NCBI GenBank assembly: GCA_029287965.1
Contig: JARFQC010000241.1
Location: 1-5,637, forward strand
Source of the DNA: Arenicellales bacterium
Lineage (GTDB): Bacteria; Pseudomonadota; Gammaproteobacteria; BMS3Bbin11
Direction: 5' to 3'
DNA length: 5,637 nt
The notes below the pieces were generated by a model that was not told where the DNA came from, did not search any database, and was given only the letters and a program-made list of their open reading frames with translations. Shown here piece by piece: positions 1-5,637 of the stretch. The translations under genes were made by a program, and so were the position numbers. The first letter of the stretch is position 1, and each line of letters opens with the position of its first letter.

Positions 1-2
1 CG

Positions 3-1028
3 TCACTTGCAGAGCTCGGCTGGCAACCTCATTTCCAGCAGCAACTCTCGCTGGAGGAATGGGATGAAGCCATTCCTGCCAGGATTATCGAGCAGTATCG
101 ATCCGAGGTCACGGTCGCGACAGAGGCCGAGATATTCAATATAAGCTTGTTATCGTCCATGCCGGAGCTGGTCGTAGGTGACTGGGTGCTGTTGGATCGT
201 GAGCACCACTTTCTGCGCCTGCTGGATCGAAAGACTTGTTTCGCAAGAAAGGCTGCTGGCACCAGGCTGAAGAAGCAGCTGATCTCCGCGAATGTCGATA
301 CCGCATTTATCGTGTCTTCAATGAATGAAGAGTTCAATCTCAATAGAATTGAACGCTTTCTTTCCCTGGTCAATGAATCAGGGGCAGAGCCCGTCATCGT
401 ATTGAGTAAAAGCGATTTGTCAGACTCACCCGAAATCTATACGGCACAAATACAGGAATTGGACTCGTTCCTGCCGGTACAGGCAATCAACAGCCTTGAC
501 CCGGAAAGTGTCACGCAACTGATCCCCTGGATAATAGAAGGTAAAACCATAGCCGTCCTGGGCTCATCAGGCGTAGGTAAATCTACCCTGGTCAATACGC
601 TGCTTGGTGAACAGCGGCAAAGCACCAGTGGTATCAGGGAGGATGATGACAAGGGCAGGCATACGACAACGCGGCGTTCATTGATTGCCCTGGACGCTGG
701 AGGATTGATACTCGATACGCCCGGAATGCGGGAAATTCAAATGGCTGACAGCCAGGATGGTATCGCAGCGACCTTTGCTGACATCCAGGCCTGCGCGCAA
801 CAATGTAAATTCGCTGATTGCCAGCACCAGACCGAACCGGGTTGTGCGGTCAGGGAAGCCGTGCAAAGGGGCGATCTTGATCAAAGGCGATTAGATAACT
901 ATCTCAAGCTGATTCGAGAAGACGCGCTCAATTCCGCCAGTCTTTCCGAGCGACGTGCTAAAGACCGGGCGCTGGGTAAATTTTATAAACATACCCTGTC
1001 GCAAGCGAACCAACTTAAAGGTAGATGA
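3..1028 (+). CDS. rsgA: Ribosome small subunit-dependent GTPase A (RsgA/YjeQ family), 5' end cut by window edge
   Basis: Circularly permuted GTPase that acts in late maturation of the 30S ribosomal subunit in the cytoplasm, hydrolysing GTP when bound to the small subunit. The frame is open from base 3, giving 341 visible residues; the family is about 350, so only a few N-terminal residues are missing. The first ATG or TTG codons inside the window (TTG at 147, ATG at 159) are not the real start, because the 48 residues before the TTG (LAELGWQPHF, then IPARIIEQYRSEV) match the family N-terminus. Visible landmarks by visible-residue number: OB-fold region ending in VVGDWVLLD (about 57-65), G4-like SKSD (135-138), G1 GSSGVGKST (187-195), G2 region with RHTTT (219-223), G3 DTPGM (238-242), and a zinc knuckle with Cys268, Cys273, His275 and Cys281. 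The permuted order G4-G1-G2-G3 is diagnostic. From memory it resembles the second, paralogous RsgA group of gammaproteobacteria; that subgrouping is inference. Confidence 0.95.
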   Translation, partial: SLAELGWQPHFQQQLSLEEWDEAIPARIIEQYRSEVTVATEAEIFNISLLSSMPELVVGDWVLLDREHHFLRLLDRKTCFARKAAGTRLKKQLISANVDTAFIVSSMNEEFNLNRIERFLSLVNESGAEPVIVLSKSDLSDSPEIYTAQIQELDSFLPVQAINSLDPESVTQLIPWIIEGKTIAVLGSSGVGKSTLVNTLLGEQRQSTSGIREDDDKGRHTTTRRSLIALDAGGLILDTPGMREIQMADSQDGIAATFADIQACAQQCKFADCQHQTEPGCAVREAVQRGDLDQRRLDNYLKLIREDALNSASLSERRAKDRALGKFYKHTLSQANQLKGR

Positions 1029-1205
1029 ATTAATCGCTCATTTCTGGCAGGAATCAGGCCACGTCACATGATGGCTGAATTTTAAATAGACAGCAGCTAA
1101 TGCCCATCGACAGGTATCCGTTACTCAGAATCCTGCAGCAGTTAAAAATGCCATGACATTAGACTTGAATGGGCGTATTTTTATCTGCAATTACATCTGG
1201 TGATA

Positions 1206-1210
1206 GGGGA
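1206..1210 (+). promoter_or_regulatory. Ribosome binding site (GGGGA) that selects the DUF4242 start
   Basis: A GGGGA stretch lies 6 bases before the ATG at 1217. The alternative upstream ATG at 1169 in the same frame has no purine-rich site before it and would add 16 residues that do not look like the family. This favours 1217 as the start. Confidence 0.55.
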
Positions 1211-1216
1211 ATTACT

Positions 1217-1498
1217 ATGAACTTGTACGCAATCATGCGTCGTGATGGATTTACCGATGGTGCTGCACTAGAAGCGGCCTCAAAGCGTTCAAAATCAGTT
1301 GGTGACGAGATGGAGGGAGATCTTCGCTGGATTCGCTCTTACGTACTGGATGAAGGCGAGGGGGCATTAGGAACAATTTGCATCTACCAGGCGATAAGTG
1401 AAGAGGCGATACGCAAACATGCCGCGCAAGCGAATCTTCCTGTTGATGAAGTCATTTTAATCGCGGACACGGCAATAGGAAGGCCGGACCCTTCTTAG
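1217..1498 (+). CDS. DUF4242 family small protein (ferredoxin-like, nickel-binding-like)
   Basis: Small soluble protein of 93 residues with no signal peptide. The layout fits DUF4242, whose characterised member SCO4226 of Streptomyces is a nickel-binding ferredoxin-like-fold protein. Signs of the family are an N-terminal strand (NLYAIMRRDGF), a helix (about 16-33), the core WIRSYVLDEGE (38-48) followed by CIYQA (55-59), then a helix with EEAIRKHAAQANLP (62-75) and a last strand VILIADTAI (79-87). In the family the tryptophan-serine-tyrosine strand, the Cys-x-Tyr strand and the histidine in the second helix are commonly conserved, and all are present here. The substrate or metal of this copy is unknown. 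The start at 1217 is chosen for its ribosome binding site; the ATG at 1169 is the alternative. An unrecognised gene follows after 7 bases, so the two are probably co-transcribed. Confidence 0.8.
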   Translation: MNLYAIMRRDGFTDGAALEAASKRSKSVGDEMEGDLRWIRSYVLDEGEGALGTICIYQAISEEAIRKHAAQANLPVDEVILIADTAIGRPDPS

Positions 1499-1505
1499 AT
1501 CTCGC

Positions 1506-2021
1506 ATGTCAACTTCAACTAAAGAATATGACTGGAATGCCGTTCAGATGCGGCTGTCCCGGAAATTTCTTGCCCCTGAAATAGAATCGTTCATTGATCG
1601 TGCGAAAGTTGCCATGACTATCCCGGATGACTTCGGGATACACGACCGGGAAACGGTCGGAAAAATCGTCGAGATGAAAGAAGCACTCGCTGATCAACTC
1701 AAGTTGCACGCCAGACTTCAGCGGCTCTTCACCGAATTGCACCCGATCATTGGCCAGGACTTGTCGGTGATGGATGAATGCAAAAGAATTGACCGGTTAA
1801 TGAAAACTGTATCTCACCGCCTGGATATTCCTGACGACGTCGAGCCGGACGGACGCAGGCCTGGCCGGTCTAGAAAGAAAGTCCAGATACGCCTGCTGGC
1901 CTCGATCTACCGGGACGAGTTTCACACCGAGCCGCAGTCGACACCTGCATCAGCATTCTTCGACGTGGTGAATATTCTGTTTCCCGATACCGGCAAGAAG
2001 TTTATAAGGCATCTTATTTAA
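1506..2021 (+). CDS. Unrecognised 171-residue soluble protein, two-part architecture
   Basis: I do not recognise a characterised family. The protein is hydrophilic and probably cytoplasmic, with no signal peptide or membrane segment. Residues 10-107 look mostly helical (for example IVEMKEALADQLKLHARLQR at 54-73). A basic, proline/glycine-containing linker follows (RRPGRSRKK, 117-125). A C-terminal block then reads LLASIYRDEF (130-139), ASAFFDVVNILFP (148-160) and KKFIRHLI at the end. This tail resembles a pattern often seen in accessory hypothetical proteins (basic linker, LA-x-IYR, then a short FF-x-VV helix); that resemblance is an impression, not an identification. The ATG at 1506 lies 7 bases after the DUF4242 stop and has no clear ribosome binding site, which suggests translational coupling. 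It stops with TAA and converges on the next gene. The frame shares the downstream position of an operon, with no sign of a frameshift. It is likely a real gene of unknown role. Confidence 0.65.
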   Translation: MSTSTKEYDWNAVQMRLSRKFLAPEIESFIDRAKVAMTIPDDFGIHDRETVGKIVEMKEALADQLKLHARLQRLFTELHPIIGQDLSVMDECKRIDRLMKTVSHRLDIPDDVEPDGRRPGRSRKKVQIRLLASIYRDEFHTEPQSTPASAFFDVVNILFPDTGKKFIRHLI

Positions 2022-2097
2022 CAGCCTGATTAAGGACTGTCACGGGTGGTTATAATGCCTTGCCCCTAGCTGCGATCTAGCCCGGATAGTTCCCTGG

Positions 2098-2688
2098 CTA
2101 CCAGTCCTTGCGAATATCTTCCAGTCCCTGCCGATAAGTATCAGCGTCACCGTAGTCAAAGAATTCTTGCATACGACTATGCTCGTCCAGCATAAGCCGG
2201 GCATGCTTGATAGGACACCAGTATTGTTCCAGTCGTGATGCCACCTCGCGGACGAATGCAATCAGACCATTCGCATAGCCGCAATATACGCAGTTAGCTG
2301 CTTCAATAAAATTGAGATAGGCGAGGTGGTGACGATCGATAATCAGATAATCCGATCGTTGTACCCTGGGGATACCATAGAGACGAAAACATATTTGCTG
2401 GAACACGATGGTTGAAGCATCCAGAATCACGAGTGGAATTATCATTGCATAGATAAGCGGAGCTGACAGAATAGTCATTAAAGGTGCATCACGCAGGTAT
2501 TGCCATGCTTTCGTGCGCTGCTGACTCTGCCAGCTTTGCATGCTGCGCTCAAAAACCACTTTACCGCGCTGCATCGTGTATCGAAACTTCTTGCGTTTCT
2601 CCGTCATCAGGCGATTCAGTTCCGCTTCAAGTTCGGACTGTGTTGATCTGAGGCGCTCTATAATGTCGTCGAGTGTTGACCTTTCCAT
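2098..2688 (-). CDS. Conserved-looking membrane-anchored protein with Cys/His module, function unknown
   Basis: The protein has 196 residues from the ATG at 2688. Residues 3-35 form a charged, probably coiled-coil helix (LDDIIERLRSTQSELEAELN). A basic stretch leads into a long hydrophobic region at about 69-102 (APLMTILSAPLIYAMIIPLV, then ILDASTIVF), enough for one long or two short membrane spans. The C-terminal half reads DYLIIDRHHLAYLNFIE (113-129), CVYC (133-136), GYANGLIAFVREVA (137-150), YWCPIKHAR (156-164) and FFDYGDADTYR (176-186). The dense run of Cys, His, Trp and Asp looks strongly constrained, and I recall similar uncharacterised proteobacterial proteins. The CxxC plus Cys158 and His162 could bind a metal or be redox-active; this is inference. 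The longest open frame begins at a TTG at 2736 with no binding site, whereas 2688 has one, so the shorter form is chosen. It is convergent with the 171-residue gene and 319 bases from the transporter, so it is probably its own transcript. Confidence 0.75.
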   Translation of the reverse strand: MERSTLDDIIERLRSTQSELEAELNRLMTEKRKKFRYTMQRGKVVFERSMQSWQSQQRTKAWQYLRDAPLMTILSAPLIYAMIIPLVILDASTIVFQQICFRLYGIPRVQRSDYLIIDRHHLAYLNFIEAANCVYCGYANGLIAFVREVASRLEQYWCPIKHARLMLDEHSRMQEFFDYGDADTYRQGLEDIRKDW

Positions 2689-2693
2689 TTGTA

Positions 2694-2699
2694 TCCTTT
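2694..2699 (-). promoter_or_regulatory. Ribosome binding site (AAAGGA) that selects the membrane-protein start
   Basis: On the minus strand AAAGGA lies 5 bases before the ATG at 2688. The upstream in-frame TTG at 2736 has no comparable site, so this motif decides the start and shortens the protein from 212 to 196 residues. Confidence 0.6.
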
Positions 2700-2817
2700 G
2701 AGGTGATAGGCGCCGGTACGCTGATGTGTCAGGCAAGCAAGCGGCTAGTATGGCAGGTGCTACTGATAAATACTCGTGTTCCCGTAAAACAAGTCGGTTG
2801 AAGGTGCATTCGTTTGC

Positions 2818-2850
2818 TGAATTACAGGCGTGGCCATTAAATGTAATTCA
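2818..2850. repeat. Perfect 9-bp inverted repeat with 15-base spacer, possible operator
   Basis: TGAATTACA at 2818-2826 is the exact reverse complement of TGTAATTCA at 2842-2850. The 15-base spacer contains the palindrome TGGCCA (2831-2836), nearly centred on the dyad. Neither flank has a T-run, so it is not a typical rho-independent terminator. It lies 130 to 162 bases upstream of the membrane-protein start, a position that could suit an operator or regulator-binding site. The repeat itself is certain; its function is not known. Confidence 0.55.
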
Positions 2851-3007
2851 TTGAACAGCGACAATCGGTAAGGTTAGGTTATAGAAGTACAACAGACATA
2901 GGCAGGATGCCACGGATACACTGATCTTTAGCTACAGCATTGAATGCGTTACGTGTGACTTCAGTCCTGATATAGACTATGAGTGGTCAAGCTAGGGTTT
3001 GCACGGT

Positions 3008-4507
3008 TTAATTAAAAGTATCGGGAATACTTGCAAGGTCTATGCCCCACACGAGCGGGAGCAGGAAGTACACGCCCAGGCTGATCAGCCCAACTGCCAG
3101 GAGATTGAGCCAGAATCCGGTTTTGGCCATCTGTGGGATCGTAACGAAGCGACTGCTGAAAACAATGGCATTGGGTGGCGTGGCAACGGGGAGCATGAAG
3201 GCGAAGGACGCCGCGACTGCGGCCGGAACTATCAGGCTGTAGGGATGAACGCCAATTGCCACAGCTACAGCTCCCAGCACTGGTATCATCAAAGTCGCTG
3301 TAGCGGTATTGGATGTGATTTCGGTCAGGAAGATGACAGTCAGTGTCACAACCGCAATCATGGTAAAGAGTGACGACCCTTCAAGCATGCTCAGTTGGTC
3401 GGCGATCCAGAGAGATAATCCGCTATCTATGAATCCCTGTGCCAGGGCAAATCCACCACCGAATAAAATAATGATATCCCAGGGGATGCCTGCGGCGGTT
3501 TTCCAGTCGAGCAGAAACTCCTTGTTAGCAAGATTGGATGGGATAATAAACAACAGCAAGGCCCCGGCCATGGCAATGCTGGCATCGGTGACCATACTCA
3601 AGGCAGGAATATCGATAAAGCCGCGCGTAATCCATGCGCTGGATACTGCCATGAATACGCCCAGTACCCATTGTTCTTCTTTCTTTATCGGGCCCAGCTG
3701 ATCAAGCTCCTGGTCGATGAGCTTCTCAACGCCAGGCAAGGCAGTCGCACGCAGTGGGTATGCGATACGTGTCAGATACAGCCAGGTAAGCGAAAGCATG
3801 ATCGCTGACAGAGGTAGCCCAAATGCAAGCCACCCGGCGAAGCTGATAGTCTGGCCATAGAGTTTCTCGGCCATGCCGGCCAGGATGGCATTTGGCGGTG
3901 TCCCGATAAGCGTCGCTGCACCACCGATGGAAGCGGAGTAGGCGATGCCGAGCATCAGGCATACCCCGAAATTGGACTTCATTTTAACTTCAGTATCTGT
4001 ACCGGTCTCAATAGCAGATTCCAGCAGTTCGACCTGGTTGATGACCGCCATCGCAATGGGCAGCATCATCATGGCAGTTGCCGTATTGCTTATCCACATG
4101 GAAAGCATCGCTGTGGCGAGCATGAAACCGAGAATCATGCGATTGGGGCTGACACCAACTCGTTTCAGTGTGTGCATCGCGATGCGGCGATGGAGATTCC
4201 ATTTCTGCATCGTCACGGCAATCAGGAAGCCACCCATAAACAGGTAGATGAGGTGATTGGCATAGGCGCTGGTCGTCGCAGCCGTTGACATAACGCCAAG
4301 TAGTGGAAACAGTACGATCGGCAAAAGAGCCGTAGCGGCAATCGGGACAGCTTCACTGATCCACCATATCGCCATCAGGCAAGCGACAGCTGCAACGATC
4401 AGCGCATCCGGAGACATACCTGTGGGTAATGGCAACCACAGTATCGAGACAAATACTATTGGCCCGATGACCAATCCCAGGTTATGTCTTGTCACCAGGG
4501 GATGCAT
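3008..4507 (-). CDS. SLC13/DASS family sodium:dicarboxylate-type transporter
   Basis: Inner-membrane symporter of 499 residues in the divalent anion:sodium symporter family (relatives include VcINDY and SdcS), which import succinate, malate, fumarate and related C4/C5 dicarboxylates with sodium. The two-fold repeat is clear. The first half has SNT at 140-142 and TPPNA at 203-207; the second half has SNT at 399-401 and TPPNA at 443-447. In VcINDY the SNT motifs help bind substrate and sodium, and both are intact here. Other family marks are WWISEAVPIAATALLPIVLF (48-67) and the glycine-rich FGGGFALAQG (349-358). Many hydrophobic segments, about 11 or more, run from residue 10 to 487. The length is normal for a bacterial member. 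The start ATG is 14 bases after the glutamate dehydrogenase stop, with only a weak binding site, so the two are probably one operon and this gene may be translationally coupled. The exact substrate cannot be read; the partner gene makes 2-oxoglutarate or glutamate-related dicarboxylates attractive candidates (inference). Confidence 0.9.
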   Translation of the reverse strand: MHPLVTRHNLGLVIGPIVFVSILWLPLPTGMSPDALIVAAVACLMAIWWISEAVPIAATALLPIVLFPLLGVMSTAATTSAYANHLIYLFMGGFLIAVTMQKWNLHRRIAMHTLKRVGVSPNRMILGFMLATAMLSMWISNTATAMMMLPIAMAVINQVELLESAIETGTDTEVKMKSNFGVCLMLGIAYSASIGGAATLIGTPPNAILAGMAEKLYGQTISFAGWLAFGLPLSAIMLSLTWLYLTRIAYPLRATALPGVEKLIDQELDQLGPIKKEEQWVLGVFMAVSSAWITRGFIDIPALSMVTDASIAMAGALLLFIIPSNLANKEFLLDWKTAAGIPWDIIILFGGGFALAQGFIDSGLSLWIADQLSMLEGSSLFTMIAVVTLTVIFLTEITSNTATATLMIPVLGAVAVAIGVHPYSLIVPAAVAASFAFMLPVATPPNAIVFSSRFVTIPQMAKTGFWLNLLAVGLISLGVYFLLPLVWGIDLASIPDTFN

Positions 4508-4521
4508 ACGATTACAAAAGT

Positions 4522-5637
4522 TTATACCCGGGGAGGTTCTGCCAAACCCAGGTCATAATAAGAACGGGCGATCTTGGTGATAGCGATAGCATAGGCAGCA
4601 GTGCGATAGTCGGTGATTTCTGGGTAGGTCTTCATTACCTCACGTAGATCCTGAAATGCCATGCGCATTGTGTCATCCAGGCCTGAGCGTACGAGATCCA
4701 GTTCACTTGCACCTCGTGAGATTTCCCGATTCATAAGCTCCGGGACATCTTTTTGCGTCAGCGCCTCTATCGCTGCAATCAGGTTCTTGCCGCGTAGTTC
4801 ATCATAGCGTCGCTGTAGCCTGCCGAAGCGTATATGCGAGATATTACGCGTCCATTCAAAATATGACACCGTCACACCGCCGGCATTGATAAAGATATCG
4901 GGCAGGATAGTAACGTTTCGATTTGCGAGAATTTCATCGGCCTCGTATGTCACGGGGCCGTTGGCGGCTTCCACGATCATCCTGGCCTGAATGCGCATGG
5001 CATTACCGGCGTGTATCTGGGACTCGAGCGCCGCAGGGATGAGGATGTCACACTCCATTTCCAGCGCTTCGGCACCGTTTTCGCTGTAATCCCCAGCCGG
5101 GAAGCCTTTAAGCCCTCCCGTTTCGACAAAGTATTGCCGGACATCGTGTACATTCAGGCCTTCTTCGTTGGTCACAACACCATCCCGTTCAATGATGGCG
5201 ATGACCTTGATGTTATCCTCCTCGGCAAGAAATTTTGCACAGTGGAAACCGACCTTGCCCAGTCCTTGGAATACCACACGTTTGTCAGACAGGCCATCTT
5301 TTAGCCCAGCACTTTCCACTGCATCAGGATGGCGGAAGAATTCCTGCAAGGCATACTGCACGCCTTTGCCTGTTGCCTCTGTACGGCCTGCGATGCCTCC
5401 TCTTTCTGTTGGTTTGCCAGTCACACAGGCGTCATGATTGAGGTCTTCGGGGAACAATAACTTATAGGTATCTGCGATCCATGCCATCTCGCGTGGAGAT
5501 GTCCCCATGTCGGGAGCAGGCACGTTGGAAGCAGGATTAATAAAGCCCTTGCGTGATAGTTCAATCGTGAAGCGCCGGGTTATCTCCCTGAGATCATCTT
5601 CAGAGTAATTGGCCGGATTGATCATCAGGCCTCCCTT
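4522..5637 (-). CDS. Glutamate dehydrogenase, animal-like type, N-terminus cut by window edge
   Basis: Catalyses the reversible oxidative deamination of glutamate to 2-oxoglutarate and ammonia with NAD(P), in the cytoplasm. The frame is open to the right edge and 371 residues are visible; about 100 N-terminal residues lie outside. The first visible residues are KGGLMINP, the end of the GGAKGG motif, so visible residue 1 is the expected catalytic lysine and the methionine at 5625 is internal. Other marks by visible residue: VPAPDM with the catalytic aspartate at 43, CVTGKP (71-76), GRTEATGKGV (84-93), the dinucleotide loop GLGKVG (125-130) with an acidic IIERDG after it (148-153), and NAGGVTVSYFEW (251-262), whose serine agrees with glutamate rather than leucine or phenylalanine as substrate. 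The segments GRLQRRYDE and ISRGASELDLVRSGLDDTM and the closing RTAAYAIAITKIA match animal-type GDH from memory. An acid after the dinucleotide loop often favours NAD, but cofactor choice is uncertain. It heads the probable operon with the downstream transporter. Confidence 0.94.
   Translation of the reverse strand, partial: KGGLMINPANYSEDDLREITRRFTIELSRKGFINPASNVPAPDMGTSPREMAWIADTYKLLFPEDLNHDACVTGKPTERGGIAGRTEATGKGVQYALQEFFRHPDAVESAGLKDGLSDKRVVFQGLGKVGFHCAKFLAEEDNIKVIAIIERDGVVTNEEGLNVHDVRQYFVETGGLKGFPAGDYSENGAEALEMECDILIPAALESQIHAGNAMRIQARMIVEAANGPVTYEADEILANRNVTILPDIFINAGGVTVSYFEWTRNISHIRFGRLQRRYDELRGKNLIAAIEALTQKDVPELMNREISRGASELDLVRSGLDDTMRMAFQDLREVMKTYPEITDYRTAAYAIAITKIARSYYDLGLAEPPRV

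Larger units (their letters stand above)
2689..3007. other. Non-coding stretch between transporter and membrane-protein genes
   Basis: These 319 bases lie after the transporter stop and before the membrane-protein start (both minus strand). I see no credible reading frame, tRNA or repeat array. The stretch contains a ribosome binding site next to 2688 and a perfect inverted repeat at 2818-2850. No convincing -35/-10 pair was found; the best minus-strand match, TTGTTT around 2786-2791 with AT-rich bases after it, is poor. No U-tracted hairpin is visible after the transporter stop. Confidence 0.7.

Noticed and set aside
1054..1086. Possible terminator after rsgA: TCAGGCC and GGCTGA arms followed by ATTTTAAA
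   Set aside because: The stem is only six pairs with a bulged G and a 12-base loop, and the T-run is four bases, so it is too weak to list as a terminator.
1169..1216. Upstream ATG for the DUF4242 protein
   Set aside because: No ribosome binding site and the extra 16 residues do not fit the family; the ATG at 1217 has GGGGA at suitable spacing.
2051..2056. Perfect TATAAT on the plus strand in the convergent junction
   Set aside because: No -35-like hexamer lies 16 to 18 bases upstream and the TG extension is off by one. A promoter here would read only antisense into the membrane-protein gene. It may be chance.
2022..2097. Bidirectional terminator between the convergent genes
   Set aside because: The repeated CTAG tetramers around 2066-2080 pair for only four bases and have no T-run on either strand; no good hairpin is present.
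2689..2736. N-terminal extension of the membrane protein to a TTG start
   Set aside because: No ribosome binding site before the TTG, while AAAGGA lies at proper spacing before the ATG at 2688.
2957..2978. Short GACT/AGTC repeats near the transporter 3' side
   Set aside because: Four-base arms are expected by chance and no T-run follows in the direction of transcription.
2999..4247. Plus-strand open frames opposite the transporter (for example 2999-3373, 3309-3701 and 3945-4247)
   Set aside because: They are antisense shadows of an intact, well-recognised transporter gene and have no protein-like family features.
5011..5441. Plus-strand open frames opposite glutamate dehydrogenase
   Set aside because: They are antisense to highly conserved dehydrogenase sequence, overlap each other in different frames, and have no recognisable domains.

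Overview
The window looks like an ordinary chromosomal stretch from a proteobacterium, most likely a gammaproteobacterium. This rests on the close fit of the first gene to the gammaproteobacterial RsgA (YjeQ/YloQ-type) GTPases, the roughly balanced base composition by eye, and the general gene style. Nothing in the window gives the genus. I see no tRNA, rRNA, CRISPR array, transposase, integrase or phage structural gene.

Left part, plus strand (1 to about 2021): the window opens inside a ribosome-maturation GTPase gene (rsgA). Its frame is open from the first bases to a stop at 1028, so only a few N-terminal residues are missing. After a 188-base gap come two closely spaced small genes. One is a 93-residue DUF4242 (nickel-binding-like ferredoxin fold) protein. 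The other, 7 bases later, is a 171-residue protein I do not recognise.

Middle (2022 to 3007): a convergent junction of 76 bases is followed by a minus-strand gene for a 196-residue protein with a predicted membrane segment and a Cys/His-rich conserved-looking module. Its good ribosome binding site moves the start inward from the longest open frame. Upstream of it is a 319-base non-coding stretch holding a perfect 9-bp inverted repeat with a 15-base spacer (2818-2850), a possible operator.

Right part, minus strand (3008 to 5637): a probable two-gene operon. A glutamate dehydrogenase, running off the right edge exactly at its catalytic lysine motif, is followed after 14 bases by a complete SLC13/DASS sodium:dicarboxylate-type transporter with both SNT motifs. 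Glutamate dehydrogenase makes or consumes 2-oxoglutarate, and the transporter family carries C4/C5 dicarboxylates, so the pair plausibly links dicarboxylate uptake to nitrogen and carbon metabolism. The dehydrogenase is of the type that resembles animal mitochondrial GDH, with a C-terminal insertion where the animal enzyme has its antenna.

No clear candidate for a wholly new multi-gene system was found. The most interesting items are the animal-type GDH with its transporter partner, the Cys/His membrane protein with the nearby inverted repeat, and the unknown 171-residue protein beside DUF4242.
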